Origin: Alitiscatomonas aceti
Lineage (GTDB): Bacteria > Bacillota > Clostridia > Lachnospirales > Lachnospiraceae
Assembly: GCF_025567195.1 (NCBI RefSeq)
Contig: NZ_JAOQJF010000011.1
Span: 29,331-93,330, forward strand
Direction of reading: 5' to 3'
DNA length: 64,000 nt
How positions within the stretch are numbered: position 1 is the stretch's first letter; every line of letters begins with the position of its first letter. This document shows, one piece after another, positions 7,839 through 16,705 of the stretch. Position numbers and translations under genes: made by a program. The notes beneath the pieces were generated by a model. It saw only the letters and a program-made list of their open reading frames with translations, had not been told where the DNA came from and ran no database searches.

Positions 7839-9527
7839 ATGGCGGAAAATATAAAACCGGCAGAGGAAACGAAAGAAACAGTTTCTAAAAATTTTATTGA
7901 ACAGGAAATCGATAAAGACCTGGCGGAGGGCGTATATGACCATGTCCAGACGAGATTCCCACCGGAGCCCAACGGATATCTCCACATCGGACATGCCAAG
8001 TCCATTATCCTGAATTCGGGACTGGCAAAGGAATACGGCGGAAAATTCAATCTCCGTTTTGATGATACGAACCCCACGAAGGAAAAAACGGAGTATGTGG
8101 AGTCCATCATAAACGACGTGAAATGGCTGGGCGCGGAATTTGAGGACAGGCTGTTTTTTGCGTCTGACTACTTTGATGCAATGTATGAGTGTGCAGTCCA
8201 TCTGATCAAAAAAGGAAAGGCATTCGTCTGCGACCTTTCGGCCGATGAGATCCGGGAATACCGGGGAGATTTCAACACTCCGGGAAAAAACAGCCCCTAC
8301 CGGGACAGAACGGTGGAGGAGAACCTGAAGCTCTTCGAGGAAATGAAGAACGGCGTGTATAAGGACGGGGAAAAGGTGCTCCGCGCCAAGATCGATATGG
8401 CGTCCCCCAACATCAATATGAGAGACCCGGTGATCTACCGTGTGGCCCGTATGAGCCATCACAACACTGGAGACAAGTGGTGCATTTATCCCATGTACGA
8501 CTTTGCCCATCCCATCGAGGATGCCATCGAGCATATCACCCACTCCATCTGTACCCTGGAATTCGAGGATCACAGACCGCTTTATGACTGGGTGGTAAGA
8601 GAGTGTGGATTTGAGAATCCGCCGCGTCAGATCGAGTTTGCAAAGCTGTACCTGACCAATGTGGTCACAGGAAAACGCTACATCAAGAAGCTGGTGGAGG
8701 ACGGGATCGTGGACGGCTGGGATGATCCGCGCCTGGTGACCATCGCTGCTCTCAGAAGGAGAGGCTACACGCCGGAATCCCTGCGGATGTTTGTGGATCT
8801 GGTGGGCGTTTCCAAGGCCAACAGCTCTGTGGATTACGCAATGCTGGAATACTGCATCCGGGAGGACTTAAAGCTTAAGAGGCCCAGAATGATGGCGATC
8901 CTGGATCCGGTGAAGCTGGTGATCGACAACTATCCGGAAGGGCAGACGGAAATGCTGTCCGTACCCAATAACCTGGAAAATCCGGAAATGGGAGAACGCC
9001 AGGTTCCTTTCTCCAGAGAACTTTATATTGAGCGTGAGGACTTTATGGAGGAGCCGCCGAAAAAATATTTCCGCCTGTTCCCGGGAAATGAGGTCCGCCT
9101 CATGAGCGCTTATTTCGTTACATGCACCAGCTTTGAGAAGGATGAAAATGGTAAGGTCACGGTGGTCCACTGTACCTACGATCCGGAGACAAAGAGCGGA
9201 TCCGGCTTTAACGGCAGAAAGGTCAAGGGAACCATCCACTGGGTTTCTGCAGAACATGCAGGGCAGGTGGAGTGCCGCCTTTATGAGAACATCGTGGATG
9301 AGGAAAAGGGCAAGCTGAACGCAGACGGAACGCTGAACCTGAATCCCAATTCCAAAACTGTGACAATGGCTTACGTGGAGCCGGCGCTGATGGAGGCCAG
9401 GGCTTATGACAGCTTCCAGTTCGTAAGAAACGGCTTCTACTGCGTGGACTGCAAGGACAGCGAGGAAGGAAAGCCGGTTTATAACCGGATCGTTTCCTTA
9501 AAGAGCTCCTTCCGGCTTCCTAAGTAG
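7839..9527 (+). CDS. glnS: Glutaminyl-tRNA synthetase
   Basis: Class I synthetase of 562 residues that charges tRNA-Gln directly. The ATP-binding HIGH motif is exact (residues 49-52, [12 protein letters not shown]), and the region [17 protein letters not shown] matches GlnRS specifically rather than GluRS. The second class I motif, usually VMSKRK in GlnRS, reads [10 protein letters not shown] here with TGKR at 277-280: the final Lys-Arg is kept but Met-Ser is replaced. The C-terminal anticodon-binding beta-barrels are full length. A GGAGG ribosome site precedes the ATG. Many Firmicutes lack glnS and use Glu-tRNA amidotransferase instead, so its presence fits the clostridial subset that acquired it. 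It is a monocistron with its own promoter and hairpin terminator. Confidence 0.95.
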   Translation: MAENIKPAEETKETVSKNFIEQEIDKDLAEGVYDHVQTRFPPEPNGYLHIGHAKSIILNSGLAKEYGGKFNLRFDDTNPTKEKTEYVESIINDVKWLGAEFEDRLFFASDYFDAMYECAVHLIKKGKAFVCDLSADEIREYRGDFNTPGKNSPYRDRTVEENLKLFEEMKNGVYKDGEKVLRAKIDMASPNINMRDPVIYRVARMSHHNTGDKWCIYPMYDFAHPIEDAIEHITHSICTLEFEDHRPLYDWVVRECGFENPPRQIEFAKLYLTNVVTGKRYIKKLVEDGIVDGWDDPRLVTIAALRRRGYTPESLRMFVDLVGVSKANSSVDYAMLEYCIREDLKLKRPRMMAILDPVKLVIDNYPEGQTEMLSVPNNLENPEMGERQVPFSRELYIEREDFMEEPPKKYFRLFPGNEVRLMSAYFVTCTSFEKDENGKVTVVHCTYDPETKSGSGFNGRKVKGTIHWVSAEHAGQVECRLYENIVDEEKGKLNADGTLNLNPNSKTVTMAYVEPALMEARAYDSFQFVRNGFYCVDCKDSEEGKPVYNRIVSLKSSFRLPK

Positions 9528-9571
9528 GGTCTGGAGCAGACAGAGGAAAAACACAGACTGAGATACAAAAG

Positions 9572-9608
9572 AGGGATGCCCCTGGAAAAAGTTCCGGCGG
9601 ACATCCCT
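9572..9608 (+). terminator. Hairpin terminator after glnS
   Basis: AGGGATG (9572-9578) pairs with CATCCCT (9602-9608), with a second stem GGAA-AAAG-TTCC inside the loop. The T-tract is short (TT). The hairpin covers the ATG at 9576, arguing against that codon as the start of the next gene. Confidence 0.55.
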
Positions 9609-9638
9609 TTCTGGTATCCAGGAAAAACGGAGGTAAAG

Positions 9639-11066
9639 ATGGAGCTTATGATCCCATTGAGCAGCCAGGATCCCAGGCCGCTGTATGAACAGATCTACCA
9701 GTATATAAAAGGAGAGATCCGGAACGGAGGCCTGAAGCCCATGAAAAAGCTGCCCTCTTCCAGGGAACTGGCCAAAAGCCTGAGGGTCAGCCGCAGTACC
9801 ACTCAGTCGGCTTATGAACAGCTTGTGGCCGAAGGATACCTGGAGGCGTCGTCGAGACGCGGATATTTTGTGGCCGGACTGGATGGGATCCTGCCCCCGG
9901 TCGCTCCGGAAAGACGGGCGGTACAGGAAATGTTTCCAGGCCGGAGGGATGGGGAGGCGCCGGATCTCCAGGAGAAAAAATGGAGAGTGGACTTTTCACC
10001 CAGGGGAATTGATCTGGATAGCTTCCCCTTTTCCACCTGGAGGCGGATCAGCCGGGCAGTCTTAAAGGAGGAGGACACGGAAATGTTCTTAAAGGGCAGT
10101 CCCCAGGGGGATCTTCTTCTGAGGGAGGCCATCCGGGACTACCTTCATGCAGCCCGGGGCGTAAATTGTACGGCGGAACAGATCATCATCGGCGCAGGGA
10201 ACGAATATCTTCTGATCCTTTTATCCCAGCTTCTGGGCCGGGAGACCGGGATCGCCATGGAGGATCCCACCTATAAGCAGGCATACCGTGTTCTTGGGGG
10301 AATGGGCCATTCGGTTTTTCCTGTGGGAATGGATGACAGCGGCTTCCGGGTACAGGAGCTGGAGCGGCTTCCTGCATCCGCAGCCTATGTGATGCCGTCC
10401 CATCAGTTTCCCATGGGGATCGTCATGCCGGTGAAGCGGAGGCAGGAGCTTCTGGCCTGGGCCATGAAAGAGCCGGACCGCTATCTGATCGAGGACGACT
10501 ACGATAGTGAATTCCGTTACAGGGGAAAGCCGATCCCGGCCCTTCAGGGCATGGATGACAGCGGAAGGGTCATTTATATGGGAACCTTTTCAAAGGCCAT
10601 TGCGCCTGCCATCCGTGTGGGCTATCTGGTGCTCCCTCCCTCGCTGATGGAACGGTATGAAGAGCGGGGACGGTTCTACTCCTCCACAGTGTCCCGTGTA
10701 GACCAGCGGATCCTGGCGATGTTCATTGGAGGCGGCTATTTTGAACGCCATCTGAACCGGATGAGGGAGATCTATAAGGGGAAGCATGACCTGCTTCTGG
10801 CTTCCTTAAAGCCTCTGGAAAAGGAATTTGAGATCAGCGGAGAATATGCCGGCCTCCATGTTCTCCTTACCTGCCGCGGAGAGAGGACTGAGGAGCAGCT
10901 TGAGAAGGCGGCAGAAACGGAGGGGATCCGGGTCTATGGCTTATCGGGATCTTATATTGGAAAAAAGGATACAGAGAGCCGGACAGTGATCCTGGGATAC
11001 GCCAGCCTGACAGAAGAGAAGATACAGGAAGGGGCAGCGGCTCTGGCTAAGGCCCTCTGCCCGTAG
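9639..11066 (+). CDS. MocR/PdxR-type regulator (GntR HTH fused to aminotransferase fold)
   Basis: Transcription factor of 475 residues. A winged-helix GntR domain occupies about residues 1-75 (PLYEQIYQYIKGEIRNGGL, LPSSRELAKSLRVSR) and a fold-type I aminotransferase domain fills the rest. The pyridoxal-phosphate lysine is Lys319 in GTFSKAIAPAIRVGY, preceded by the conserved DDYDSEFRY. Proteins of this class sense PLP or an amino-acid aldimine and control vitamin B6, GABA or taurine genes; the target here is not evident because the neighbours are glnS and a convergent reductase. The start at 9639 is chosen because GGAGG lies at 9629-9633 and the upstream in-frame ATG sits within the glnS terminator. 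Confidence 0.88.
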   Translation: MELMIPLSSQDPRPLYEQIYQYIKGEIRNGGLKPMKKLPSSRELAKSLRVSRSTTQSAYEQLVAEGYLEASSRRGYFVAGLDGILPPVAPERRAVQEMFPGRRDGEAPDLQEKKWRVDFSPRGIDLDSFPFSTWRRISRAVLKEEDTEMFLKGSPQGDLLLREAIRDYLHAARGVNCTAEQIIIGAGNEYLLILLSQLLGRETGIAMEDPTYKQAYRVLGGMGHSVFPVGMDDSGFRVQELERLPASAAYVMPSHQFPMGIVMPVKRRQELLAWAMKEPDRYLIEDDYDSEFRYRGKPIPALQGMDDSGRVIYMGTFSKAIAPAIRVGYLVLPPSLMERYEERGRFYSSTVSRVDQRILAMFIGGGYFERHLNRMREIYKGKHDLLLASLKPLEKEFEISGEYAGLHVLLTCRGERTEEQLEKAAETEGIRVYGLSGSYIGKKDTESRTVILGYASLTEEKIQEGAAALAKALCP

Positions 11067-11085
11067 AAGATGAAGTCCCCTTTTC

Positions 11086-11134
11086 CCCCTGCGGTTTTGC
11101 GGCTCCAAAAGAGGGAGGGAAAAACGCGCAGGGG
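11086..11134. terminator. Bidirectional terminator between convergent genes
   Basis: CCCCTGCG (11086-11093) is complementary to CGCAGGGG (11127-11134), lying between two genes that converge. The 33-base loop is long and neither side has a good T-run, so this is tentative. Confidence 0.4.
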
Positions 11135-11143
11135 AGAGAGGGA

Positions 11144-12079
11144 TCAGATGTTTCCGAAGATCCGGTCCTCGATCAGATGAATCCCGTGCCAGAACATTTC
11201 GCAGACGGGCGTTTCCACCCCCAGCTCTTTTCCCAGGCGGACCACTGTACCTGCAAACATATCCACTTCTGTGTGCTTTCCGGCCTCCAGATCCTGGAGG
11301 GTGGAGGGCTTGTTCTGATATGGAAGGCGGCCGATGGTGTGTTCCTGCCGGTCGATCTCATTCTGGCCGATGTCCACCCCAAGCCGGTTGGCCACTCGGA
11401 TCACCTCCCACATGGCGGCGCGGCGGAAATAGTTGGCATCAGCACTTTTCTGGAAGGCTCCGAAGGGAATGCCAAACATGGCACAGGTCATATTTTCTCC
11501 TACATTGCACATGAATTTAAACCACAGCCCTTTGATCATATCGGAATCGATCTTATAATCGATCCCGCAGCGGTCGAACAGCTCTTTGACGGCCAGGACT
11601 TTATCAGAAAAATGGCCGGGATCGTTTTTTTCTTCTCCGAAGTGGATCAGTCCTTTTTCCGGATCGAATTCGGCCTTTCCATCCTTCATGGCGATGCTGA
11701 CGCGCATATAAGAATAGAGCACATGCTCCTGGCCGTACACATCTGCGGTCCGCTTTTCGCTGTCAATGCCATTGAGGACAGGAAGGATGATGGTTTCCGG
11801 TCCCACCTGGTATTTAATATCTTTTAACGCCTGGGCAAGGTCATATCCCTTTACGGCTATGATCACCAGGTCGGAGGGCCCGTCGTTATCCTCCGGGGTG
11901 ACGATGGGGAAACGGTAATTGATACCGTTTACAGTCACGCCCTTCTGCTCCAGACGGTCCTTTCTCGCTCCAGATGCCATGATACGGAATCCGGCTCCCA
12001 GCTTTTCAGAGATCCGTGGAGCAAAGAAGACCCCCATGGCCCCCAGACCGATCAAAGTCACTTTTTTCATTGGCTTCAT
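11144..12079 (-). CDS. Ketopantoate reductase-like NADPH-dependent dehydrogenase (ApbA/PanE family)
   Basis: Oxidoreductase of 311 residues with an N-terminal Rossmann fold (VTLIGLGAMG, the Gly-X-Gly-X-X-Gly motif) and the C-terminal helical domain of the ApbA/PanE family. The conserved VKGYDL and LNGIDSE segments match the ketopantoate reductase nucleotide and substrate regions. PanE makes pantoate for coenzyme A synthesis, but many clostridial paralogues act on other 2-oxo acids, and the absence of panB, panC or panD here makes the substrate open. A second in-frame ATG lies three codons downstream. It is transcribed away from the gcd operon from its own promoter at 12158-12186, and ends facing the MocR-type regulator. 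Confidence 0.8.
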   Translation of the reverse strand: MKPMKKVTLIGLGAMGVFFAPRISEKLGAGFRIMASGARKDRLEQKGVTVNGINYRFPIVTPEDNDGPSDLVIIAVKGYDLAQALKDIKYQVGPETIILPVLNGIDSEKRTADVYGQEHVLYSYMRVSIAMKDGKAEFDPEKGLIHFGEEKNDPGHFSDKVLAVKELFDRCGIDYKIDSDMIKGLWFKFMCNVGENMTCAMFGIPFGAFQKSADANYFRRAAMWEVIRVANRLGVDIGQNEIDRQEHTIGRLPYQNKPSTLQDLEAGKHTEVDMFAGTVVRLGKELGVETPVCEMFWHGIHLIEDRIFGNI

Positions 12080-12157
12080 AATCCTTTTCTCCCTTCGGTG
12101 CGATTCCTTATACAGGCGGCCGCATCCAATGTGCGGACCTGTGTAAATTTTATGTAT

Positions 12158-12186
12158 ATTTTATAATAAGAATATTCGGGTGTCAA
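12158..12186 (-). promoter_or_regulatory. Promoter for the PanE-like gene
   Basis: On the minus strand: TTGACA (complement of 12181-12186), a 17-bp spacer and TAAAAT (complement of 12158-12163). It is divergent from the gcd promoter about 50 bp away, so a regulator could act on both. Confidence 0.65.
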
Positions 12187-12233
12187 TCGTTCAAAGAACC
12201 CCCGGGGAGGGTACAGATTCTTTTTCTGTTTTG

Positions 12234-12262
12234 TTGACTTTTCGGATGAAAGCTGATATACT
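12234..12262 (+). promoter_or_regulatory. Sigma-A promoter of the gcdDCB operon
   Basis: TTGACT (12234-12239), a 17-bp spacer and TATACT (12257-12262). Transcription from here gives a leader of about 160 nt before gcdD, unusually long and holding the 12348-12361 palindrome. Together with the minus-strand promoter this accounts for the 348-bp gene-free gap. Confidence 0.75.
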
Positions 12263-12347
12263 CAACCTAAGATATTGTGAAAAATGCATAGATAAAAAAG
12301 TAATGTGGGTGCTGTATAAATGGTACCCATATGTGCTGAAAAAAATA

Positions 12348-12361
12348 TGGAATGCATTCCA
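12348..12361. promoter_or_regulatory. 14-bp perfect palindrome in the gcd leader
   Basis: TGGAATGCATTCCA is fully symmetric and lies about 90 bp downstream of the predicted transcription start and 67 bp ahead of gcdD. Perfect dyads of this size are typical of dimeric repressor sites. An RNA hairpin with so small a loop would be unstable, so a DNA operator is the more natural reading. No regulator is assigned. Confidence 0.45.
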
Positions 12362-12427
12362 CAATATGGAATATCAGAACTACTAAAGTTTCTAAAAGAA
12401 ACAAAATGAAGGAGGTGCGGTGAGTAT

Positions 12428-12712
12428 ATGTGGACTGGGCAGGAAATGACCTTAGCAGACGGTCTGATGATCTCAGCAGTGGGACTTCTGGTCGTGTTTG
12501 CGGCTCTTGCGGCGCTGGCGATCGCGGTCATCATCATTTCTAAGATCATCAATACGGCGGTCAAAGATAAGGCACCGAAGCAGGCGGCTGTGGCGGCGGC
12601 TCCGGCCCCGGCGCTGGATGAGGAATCCTATGCAGTGCTTCTCGCAGCAATCAGCGAGGAAGCCAGACTGTCGGGAGAAGAGTTCCGTGTTACAAGCATC
12701 AAAGAGCTGTAA
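12428..12712 (+). CDS. gcdD: Glutaconyl-CoA decarboxylase delta subunit (OadG-like)
   Basis: Small membrane subunit of 94 residues. One hydrophobic segment spans about residues 14-40 (ISAVGLLVVFAALAALAIAVIII), followed by a short Ala/Pro stretch (APKQAAVAAAPAPALDEE) and a hydrophilic C-terminus. In Na+-pumping decarboxylases this type of subunit holds the soluble alpha and biotin carrier subunits to the membrane beta subunit. The AAGGAGG ribosome site is strong. It is the first gene of the decarboxylase block, immediately followed by the biotin carrier and the beta subunit, the usual order. The gcd rather than oad assignment follows from the glutaconate genes downstream. Confidence 0.82.
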   Translation: MWTGQEMTLADGLMISAVGLLVVFAALAALAIAVIIISKIINTAVKDKAPKQAAVAAAPAPALDEESYAVLLAAISEEARLSGEEFRVTSIKEL

Positions 12713-12773
12713 GGTGAAGTGAGGACCGAAAAAGCAAACGAAAAAGTGAAAAAAGGAAAGGATGTATTTTATT

Positions 12774-13208
12774 ATGAAATATGTAGCTACTTTAAACGGA
12801 AAAAAATATGAGATCGAGATCGAGAGAGTGGAAGAGTACAAGCCCCTGGACAGAGGCGTTACTGTGAACGCTCCGGCTCCCATCCTTGCAAAGGCAGCAG
12901 CTCCGGCCCCCGCAGCAGCAGCAGCTCCCGCTCCGGCCCCTGCCCCAGCCCCCGCTCCGGCTCCCGCAGCAGCTCCGGCTCCTGCATCAGCAGGCGGACA
13001 GTCCGTAGATGCTCCCATGCCTGGTAAGATCCTGGATATCAAGGTGAAGGCCGGCGACGCTGTCAGCTTTGGACAGTGTGTAGTCGTTATGGAAGCCATG
13101 AAGATGGAGACTGAGATCGTTGCTCCGGCGGCAGGCACAGTTGCTTCCGTAAACGTAAGCGTAGGCGACGCTGTTGATACAGGCGCTGTTCTGGTGACCT
13201 TAAACTAA
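12774..13208 (+). CDS. gcdC: Glutaconyl-CoA decarboxylase gamma subunit, biotin carrier
   Basis: Biotin carrier of 144 residues. After an N-terminal segment ([21 protein letters not shown]) comes an Ala/Pro-rich linker of about 40 residues with repeating AP pairs, then a biotinyl-lipoyl domain with the modification motif EAMKMETE; the biotinylated lysine is Lys110. The carrier shuttles CO2 from the GcdA active site to the membrane subunit GcdB, and the flexible linker gives it reach. The start at 12774 is chosen over an in-frame ATG at 12762 because GGAAAGG at 12755-12761 would abut the earlier codon. The linker is coded by GC-rich near-repetitive codons that are prone to length change. The oadA product encoded at 504 lacks its own carrier domain and might also use this protein. 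Confidence 0.92.
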   Translation: MKYVATLNGKKYEIEIERVEEYKPLDRGVTVNAPAPILAKAAAPAPAAAAAPAPAPAPAPAPAPAAAPAPASAGGQSVDAPMPGKILDIKVKAGDAVSFGQCVVVMEAMKMETEIVAPAAGTVASVNVSVGDAVDTGAVLVTLN

Positions 13209-13221
13209 TAGGAGGTGCCCC

Positions 13222-14361
13222 GTGAATATACTTTCAGTTTTTGGGGAGCTCCTGGCCCAGTCGGGTTTTGCCGCACTGACCTGGCAGCAGGCTGTCATGC
13301 TTCTCATTTCCTTCATTTTATTATATCTGGCGATCAAAAAGCAGTTTGAGCCGCTTCTTCTGCTGCCGATTGCCTTCGGTATGTTCCTCGCAAATCTGCC
13401 GCTGGCCGGCCTGATGAATGAGGCAGACAACTGGTATAACTCTGGTGTTTTACGGATCATTTACAGCGGCGTGAAATCCAGTCTGTTCCCGTGTCTGATC
13501 TTTATGGCCGTAGGTGCCATGACAGACTTCGGTCCCCTGATCGCTAACCCGGTGAGCCTTTTACTTGGCGCAGCCGCCCAGTTCGGCATCTACGTGGCTT
13601 TCCTTCTTGCCATGGCAACCGGACTGTTCACACCGGGACAGGCTGCCGCCATCGGTATCATTGGCGGTGCTGACGGCCCGACCGCTATTTACATTGCCAA
13701 TAACCTGGCTCCGGAGCTGGTGGCTCCCATTGCAGTGGCCGCCTACTCCTATATGGCCCTGATCCCGCTGATCCAGCCGCCGATCATGAAGGCACTCACC
13801 ACAAAGAAAGAGCGTCAGATCGTTATGAAGCAGCTGCGTAAGGTAAGCAAAGTGGAAAAGATCGTATTCCCCGTATTCGTGGTGCTGTTCTGTTCCTTAC
13901 TGCTTCCGTCTGTTGCTCCCCTGTTAGGTATGCTGATGCTGGGCAACCTGCTCCGTGAATCCGGAGTGACCGGAAGACTTTCCGACACTGCCCAGAACGC
14001 ACTGTGCAACATCGTTACCATCATGTTAGGCACCACTGTAGGTGCAACTGCCAACGGCGAGATCTTCTTACGTGTACAGACCATCGCCATCATCTGCATG
14101 GGCCTTCTGGCCTTCGCATTTGCGACCGTGGGCGGCGTCCTGTTCGGAAAGCTCCTTTGCGCGCTGACCGGAGGAAAGATCAACCCGCTGATCGGTTCCG
14201 CAGGCGTATCCGCAGTTCCCATGGCAGCCCGTGTATCCCAGACCGTCGGAGCCAAAGAAAACCCGACCAACTTCCTTCTGATGCACGCCATGGGCCCCAA
14301 CGTAGCCGGAGTCATCGGCTCCGCCGTAGCCGCCGGGTACTTTATGCTGATGTTCGGTTAA
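13222..14361 (+). CDS. gcdB: Glutaconyl-CoA decarboxylase beta subunit, Na+ pump
   Basis: Polytopic membrane subunit of 379 residues with about nine to eleven hydrophobic helices. It decarboxylates carboxybiotin and exports Na+. Conserved features of the OadB/GcdB family are visible, including the [20 protein letters not shown] segment, whose aspartate lies in the Na+ channel, and the C-terminal [16 protein letters not shown]. The start is GTG at 13222, placed after AGGAGGTG at 13211-13218; no better ATG is nearby. It lies 13 bp after gcdC, consistent with cotranscription. The C-terminal part is almost the same as the oadB fragment at the left edge of the window, so the two pumps are recent or gene-converted paralogues. 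GC-rich direct repeats follow the stop. Confidence 0.93.
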   Translation: MNILSVFGELLAQSGFAALTWQQAVMLLISFILLYLAIKKQFEPLLLLPIAFGMFLANLPLAGLMNEADNWYNSGVLRIIYSGVKSSLFPCLIFMAVGAMTDFGPLIANPVSLLLGAAAQFGIYVAFLLAMATGLFTPGQAAAIGIIGGADGPTAIYIANNLAPELVAPIAVAAYSYMALIPLIQPPIMKALTTKKERQIVMKQLRKVSKVEKIVFPVFVVLFCSLLLPSVAPLLGMLMLGNLLRESGVTGRLSDTAQNALCNIVTIMLGTTVGATANGEIFLRVQTIAIICMGLLAFAFATVGGVLFGKLLCALTGGKINPLIGSAGVSAVPMAARVSQTVGAKENPTNFLLMHAMGPNVAGVIGSAVAAGYFMLMFG

Positions 14362-14391
14362 GCAGAGAGCAGTGCGCAGGATTTCCGGCGG

Positions 14392-14596
14392 GAGTCTGCA
14401 CCATGCTCGCATGAGTGCAGAGGAGTGACGGAAATCCTGCATAGGGCGAACGCCCGCGAGCGAGATGGAGCGAAGCGGAATCGAGCTTGCCGCACTGCGG
14501 ACCAGGCCCCCTTAGGAAACTCCATTCCAGAGTCTGCACCATGCTCGCATGAGTGCAGAGGAGCAGCGGAAATCCTGCATAGGGCGAACGCCCGCG
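14392..14596. repeat. Pair of 67-bp direct repeats after gcdB
   Basis: A 67-bp unit beginning GAGTCTGCACCATGCTCGCA occurs at 14392-14458 and again at 14530-14596, 138 bp apart, with differences confined to about three bases. CAGGATTTCCG near 14377 is the inverted complement of CGGAAATCCTG inside each unit, so the left flank can fold onto the repeat. The 138-bp period keeps reading frames open across both copies, giving spurious ORFs on both strands. The interval contains AGCGAAGCGGA, also present in the repeat at 276-459. These repeats and the gctA promoter fill the 333-bp gap. Confidence 0.85.
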
Positions 14597-14613
14597 CCCC
14601 TCTCAAATAACAT

Positions 14614-14642
14614 TTGACGATTCCATCAGAATTCGGTAGAAT
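14614..14642 (+). promoter_or_regulatory. Sigma-A promoter for the gct-gcdA genes
   Basis: TTGACG (14614-14619), a 17-bp spacer and TAGAAT (14637-14642), 52 bp before the gctA start. It lets gctA-gctB-gcdA be transcribed separately from gcdDCB. Confidence 0.75.
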
Positions 14643-14694
14643 TATATCGTATACATAGTGTATTCATAGTATATTTTATAAAGGAGGCTTTATT

Positions 14695-15795
14695 GTGGCT
14701 AATAAAGTTATGTCATTACACGATGCCGTAGAGAAGTACGTTCATGACAACGACGTACTCTGCTTCGGCGGCTTCACCACCAACCGTAAACCTTATGCAG
14801 CAGTTTACGAGATCCTTCGTCAGGGAAAGACTGGTTTTGTAGGCTGGTCCGGACCGGCAGGCGGAGACTGGGATATGCTCATCGGCGAGGGCCGTATCAG
14901 AGCGTATATCAACTGCTATACCGCCAACTCCGGTTATACAAACGTGGCACGCCGCTTCCGTGCAGCCATTGAGAAGGGTGAGCTGACCTACGAGGATTAC
15001 TCCCAGGACGTTCTGATGTTACAGCTTCACGCCGCTTCCTTAGGCCTTCCCTACCTCCCCGTAAGAATGATGCAGGGCTCCGGTCTTGTAAAATACTGGG
15101 GGATCAGCGAAGAGCAGAGAAAGACCATGGAAGGTGTTGACAACTTAAAATGCGCAGAGATCGAAAACCCGTTTGAGCCGGGCGAAAAGCTGTTAGCTGT
15201 TCCGGTTCCGAAGCTGGACTGCGCCATCATCCATGTTCAGCAGGCATCTCCTGATGGAACCTGCATTATCGAAGGCGATGAGTTCCATGATATCGACATT
15301 GCCATCGCTGCAAAGCGCACCATCGTAACCTGCGAGGAGATCGTAAGCGATGAGTATATCCGCCGCGATCCCACCAAGACAAGGATCTTCGGCGAGTGTG
15401 TAAACGCAGTTGTACGCGCACCCTACGGCGCATGGCCGTCCCAGTGCTACAACTACTACGACGATGATGATAAGGCACTGAAGGAGTACAACAAGGCCTC
15501 CATGTACTTAGACGAAGAGGACGCAAAGGCACAGCTCCAGAAGGCTGCCGACAAGGCTGCAAAGGCTGCCGCTGCCAAGCCGGAGGATGAGAAGTTAGCT
15601 GCTGCCGCTGAGGCTGCTGCCCAGGCTGCAAAGGACGCTGCCGACGGCACAAAGATCCCGGAGACCTTTAAGGATTACCTGCAGAAGTATGTATACGGCT
15701 GTAAGGATCAGGACGACCTTCTTAATGTTATCGGCGGTTCCCGTCTCATGGACCTTAAGAATGAGCCGCACCTTGGCTATTCTACCAGACACTAA
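14695..15795 (+). CDS. gctA: Glutaconate CoA-transferase subunit A
   Basis: Alpha subunit of the enzyme that moves CoA from acetyl-CoA or glutaconyl-CoA to 2-hydroxyglutarate. At 366 residues it is longer than the roughly 320 of Acidaminococcus GctA. The core is strongly conserved (GGFTTNRKPYAAVYEILRQG, GGDWDMLIGEGRIRAYINCY). The extra length is an Ala/Lys/Glu-rich insertion at about residues 272-317 (KAADKAAKAAAAKPEDEK and following), probably a charged helix or linker, before the conserved C-terminal helix. The start is GTG at 14695 behind AAAGGAGG. It is followed by gctB after 21 bp. The family call is secure; the role of the insertion is unknown. Confidence 0.95.
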   Translation: MANKVMSLHDAVEKYVHDNDVLCFGGFTTNRKPYAAVYEILRQGKTGFVGWSGPAGGDWDMLIGEGRIRAYINCYTANSGYTNVARRFRAAIEKGELTYEDYSQDVLMLQLHAASLGLPYLPVRMMQGSGLVKYWGISEEQRKTMEGVDNLKCAEIENPFEPGEKLLAVPVPKLDCAIIHVQQASPDGTCIIEGDEFHDIDIAIAAKRTIVTCEEIVSDEYIRRDPTKTRIFGECVNAVVRAPYGAWPSQCYNYYDDDDKALKEYNKASMYLDEEDAKAQLQKAADKAAKAAAAKPEDEKLAAAAEAAAQAAKDAADGTKIPETFKDYLQKYVYGCKDQDDLLNVIGGSRLMDLKNEPHLGYSTRH

Positions 15796-15816
15796 TTGAG
15801 GGGAGGAAAAAGAAAA

Positions 15817-16626
15817 ATGGCTGATTATACAAAGTATACAAAACAGGAAATGCAGGCATATGCCATTGCAAAGAGCATTAAAGAAAATCAGATCGTTATC
15901 GTTGGCACAGGCCTTCCGCTCATTGGCGCTTCTCTTGCAAAGCGTGCGGTATGCCCCAGCTGCCATCCCATCGTAGAGAGCGGACTTATGGACTGTTCTC
16001 CGGTAGAGGTTCCGCGTTCTGTTGGCGATAACCGTTTCATGGCCCATTGTGCCGTTCAGTGGCCCAACGTCCGTTTCGTTGGCTTTGAGGCCAATGAGTG
16101 GCTCCATGACGAGGATCGTCTGATCGCCTTTATCGGCGGCGCACAGATCGACCCCTACGGAAACGTAAACTCCACATGTATCTTCGGAAAGGGTGACTAT
16201 GTGAAGCCCCAGACCCGTTTCACAGGCTCCGGCGGTGCAAACGGAATCGCTACCTTCTGTAATACTGTGATCATGATGCAGCACCAGAAGAGAAGATTCA
16301 TGGAGCATGTTGACTACATCACAAGCTGCGGCTGGATGGACGGCCCCGGAGGACGTGAGAGAGCAGGTCTTCCCGGAAACCGCGGTCCGCAGATGGTTGT
16401 TACAGACCTTGGTATCATGAAATTCGATGAAGAGACCAAGAGAATGTACCTGGCTTACTACTATCCATTCTCCAGCCCGGAAATGGTTCAGGAGAACACC
16501 GGCTTTGAGATCGATGTGACCAGAGCTGAGCTCATGGAGGGCCCGGATCCGGAGATCATCCGCCTGATCCGTGAGGAGATCGATCCCGGCCAGGCATTCA
16601 TCAAGGTTCCGAAGGAAAATAAATAA
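15817..16626 (+). CDS. gctB: Glutaconate CoA-transferase subunit B
   Basis: Beta subunit of 269 residues, against 266 in Acidaminococcus. The catalytic glutamate, which forms the CoA-thioester intermediate, is Glu54 in HPIVESGLMDC, the same number as in the characterised enzyme. Other conserved parts are SVGDNRFMAHC, FIGGAQIDPYGNVNST and the GSGGANGIA loop. The ATG at 15817 is chosen because GGGAGG lies at 15801-15806; an in-frame ATG at 15796 precedes that site. A hairpin with AGGAGAGGGCG and CGCCTTCTCCT arms at about 16653-16675 sits between this gene and gcdA without a T-run, and may protect or separate the mRNAs rather than terminate. Confidence 0.96.
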   Translation: MADYTKYTKQEMQAYAIAKSIKENQIVIVGTGLPLIGASLAKRAVCPSCHPIVESGLMDCSPVEVPRSVGDNRFMAHCAVQWPNVRFVGFEANEWLHDEDRLIAFIGGAQIDPYGNVNSTCIFGKGDYVKPQTRFTGSGGANGIATFCNTVIMMQHQKRRFMEHVDYITSCGWMDGPGGRERAGLPGNRGPQMVVTDLGIMKFDEETKRMYLAYYYPFSSPEMVQENTGFEIDVTRAELMEGPDPEIIRLIREEIDPGQAFIKVPKENK

Positions 16627-16705
16627 GCAACAGTGAATGATGTCCCGGAAGGAGAGGGCGGCAGCGCCTTCTCCTCTGGAACACGATATATGAGGAGGAA
16701 GAAAA

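Noticed and set aside
14425..14610. 61-codon plus-strand frame after gcdB
   Set aside because: It is made of the two 67-bp direct repeats, whose 138-bp spacing keeps the frame open; no ribosome site.
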